From Bacilli bacterium (GTDB lineage: Bacteria > Bacillota_I > Bacilli_A > ML615J-28 > CAG-313), in contig JAGBDV010000018.1 in assembly GCA_017937305.1 (NCBI GenBank), positions 30,287-94,286 of the forward strand: a DNA stretch of 64,000 bases. Direction: 5' to 3'. This document shows positions 62,869-64,000 of this stretch, piece after piece (the stretch's first letter is position 1; every line of letters begins with the position of its first letter). The notes under the pieces were generated by a model, which was given only the letters and a program-made list of their open reading frames with translations, searched no databases and had not been told where the DNA came from. The position numbers and the translations under genes were made by a program.

Positions 62869-64000
62869 ATGGCTAAATTTAAACTAGTAGACCAAAGTAA
62901 AAAAGAGTCAAATGCATATGTATATAATGGTTATTTAAATACTAAAGAGCAATTTGATATTTTAGGTCATATTACATGGCTAGATTCAAAGGAATATTAT
63001 ATTGGAGAATGGAAAGATGGAACAAGAACTGGAAAAGGAGCTTATAAATTCCCTTCTGGAGACTGTTACTATGGAGAATTTAAAAATACTAATAAACATG
63101 GTATTGGTTTATATTCATATATAAGAAAAGAATTCTACTTGGGTAACTTTGTAGATAATATGCGTACTGGTTTTGGTGTATATATTTTCTCAAATGGTGA
63201 CTTTGTATATGGAAAATTTGAGAATGGTAAAGTACATGGTAAAGCTATTTACTTCCACGCTGATTCACGTAAATTTGAATTTAATTTATATGAAAATGGA
63301 ACAGAAAAGAAAGAATTATTAATTAACGATCCATTTACTATTGATGGTAAATGGGACAATACGCCAATTTTACTAGACAGCTATGATAATAACAAATATA
63401 ACTATACAAGCGGTACTAACTCAACTAACGTTAAATGGGAGTTTAATGGACAAGTTGATAAGAATAATAACTATACTGGAATAGGTTGTATGGAATGGGC
63501 TGATAGAAGTTATTATTTTGGTGAACTAGTAAATGGAACTCGTGAAGGCATTGGTATGTTTAAATATAATGATGGTAACTATTATTTTGGAAAACTAAAG
63601 AGTCAAGTTATTACTGGTAATGGTTTTTATCTAAATACCGATAAAAATAAAGCCTATTTTGGTTCATATACAAATGATATGAAAAATGGTCCTACATTTA
63701 TTTTCTATGATACTGGTGAATTATATTATGGATCATTTAAAGATAATATCTTACAGGGTAATGTTTTAATTATCGATAAAGACTTTGGAGTAAGTTATAA
63801 TACATATAAAGATAATAAATATGTTAGTGAAGATAAACTATTCCCATTTAATATTGGAAATGAATCTAATGGTGTTTCTCAGGAAATTCAAGATATGGCT
63901 GATGAAAAAGCTAAAATTCCTATGCTTGGTAAGACTGAAAGTTTAAATGCTTCTGTTGCTGCAGGAATTGTAATGTATGAATATGTAAGACAAAAATTAA
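62869..64000 (+). CDS. MORN-repeat protein with SPOUT (TrmH/RlmB) knot-like C-terminus, 3' end outside window
   Basis: ATG at 62869 with TGGAGG; 377 codons to the window edge without a stop. Residues ~45-310 hold about eight MORN repeats (YYIGEWKDGTRTGKGAYKF, YYGEFKNTNKHGIGLYSY, YYFGELVNGTREGIGMFKY, YYGSFKDN). In the same frame residues ~325-377 then read FNIGNESNGVS and IPMLGKTESLNASVAAG, MYEYVRQKL. These match motifs 2 and 3 of TrmH/RlmB-type 2'-O-methyltransferases, which form the SAM-binding trefoil knot. Motif 1, with the family's catalytic Arg, is not present, so methyl transfer is doubtful. The frame is continuous across the junction. Confidence 0.8.
   Translation, partial: MAKFKLVDQSKKESNAYVYNGYLNTKEQFDILGHITWLDSKEYYIGEWKDGTRTGKGAYKFPSGDCYYGEFKNTNKHGIGLYSYIRKEFYLGNFVDNMRTGFGVYIFSNGDFVYGKFENGKVHGKAIYFHADSRKFEFNLYENGTEKKELLINDPFTIDGKWDNTPILLDSYDNNKYNYTSGTNSTNVKWEFNGQVDKNNNYTGIGCMEWADRSYYFGELVNGTREGIGMFKYNDGNYYFGKLKSQVITGNGFYLNTDKNKAYFGSYTNDMKNGPTFIFYDTGELYYGSFKDNILQGNVLIIDKDFGVSYNTYKDNKYVSEDKLFPFNIGNESNGVSQEIQDMADEKAKIPMLGKTESLNASVAAGIVMYEYVRQKL

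Noticed and set aside
1..64000. UGA-as-tryptophan code, CRISPR arrays, insertion sequences, prophage or rRNA
   Set aside because: Trp positions in conserved proteins are TGG; no regularly spaced repeats, transposase, integrase, phage structural genes or rRNA sequence were seen.

Overview
The window is very AT-rich DNA using the standard code: Trp is TGG and genes close with TAA, TAG or TGA. It looks like a chromosome segment of a walled, low-GC Bacilli or Mollicutes-related bacterium. The reasons are Bacillota-type Shine-Dalgarno boxes and promoters, many Cys-anchored lipoproteins, ThiT and QueT transporters behind riboswitches, an oligopeptide permease with very long insertions of the kind seen in mollicutes, and peptidoglycan-linked proteins (LD-carboxypeptidase, CHAP, VanZ). 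An uncultured gut lineage near RF39, Acholeplasmatales or Erysipelotrichales is a plausible guess, not a demonstrated one. Almost every gene is on the minus strand, so the window probably lies in one replichore. No phage, insertion sequence or CRISPR array was seen.

Layout. 1-7.3 kb: the 3' end of an unknown gene, then a minus-strand run with a J-domain membrane protein, glyA, a DUF4838 protein, an RsuA-type pseudouridine synthase, psuG and an XRE regulator. 7.3-10.8 kb: accessory patch with a DUF1016 (YhcG-type) nuclease behind a structured leader RNA, a WG-repeat lipoprotein, and a RelB-like antitoxin next to a dead YafQ toxin. 10.8-13.6 kb: tRNA-Gly, YebC, an unknown protein and a PHP phosphatase. 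13.6-22.9 kb: the oppABCDF operon with an oppA-proximal terminator and two cre-like operators. 22.9-31.8 kb: typA, ldcA, a serine hydrolase, a VanZ protein, a Ca2+-type P-ATPase, a HAD phosphatase and a PASTA/nuclease lipoprotein. 31.9-37.8 kb: a CHAP lipoprotein, a TPP riboswitch with thiT, an antiporter, a CNNM/CorC transporter with an upstream ORF, and a lipoprotein. 37.8-46.5 kb: a small RNA unit, sbcCD, BspA-like and Ig/GDPD surface proteins. 46.5-53.7 kb: pepF, a surface CotH kinase, a YwaF-like protein, a large structured RNA, preQ1-queT and a second DUF1016 gene. 53.9-62.7 kb: two heterodimeric ABC exporters flanking a DUF3800 protein and a small-peptide locus. 62.9-64 kb: a MORN-repeat protein running off the window end.

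The most unusual items are four. (1) The terminal MORN-repeat ORF continues in frame into the C-terminal knot motifs of a TrmH/RlmB SPOUT methyltransferase. (2) Both DUF1016 genes carry an in-frame near-perfect palindrome at the same codons just before their WSH motif, and a third copy sits in an intergenic region. (3) A convergent two-ORF small-peptide / small-RNA locus at 58.7-59.1 kb has the layout of a type I toxin-antitoxin. (4) A roughly 190-nt structured RNA with its own promoter lies at 51.9-52.1 kb. Several genes sit behind a strong promoter plus a short leader ending in an intrinsic terminator, so attenuation may be common here.
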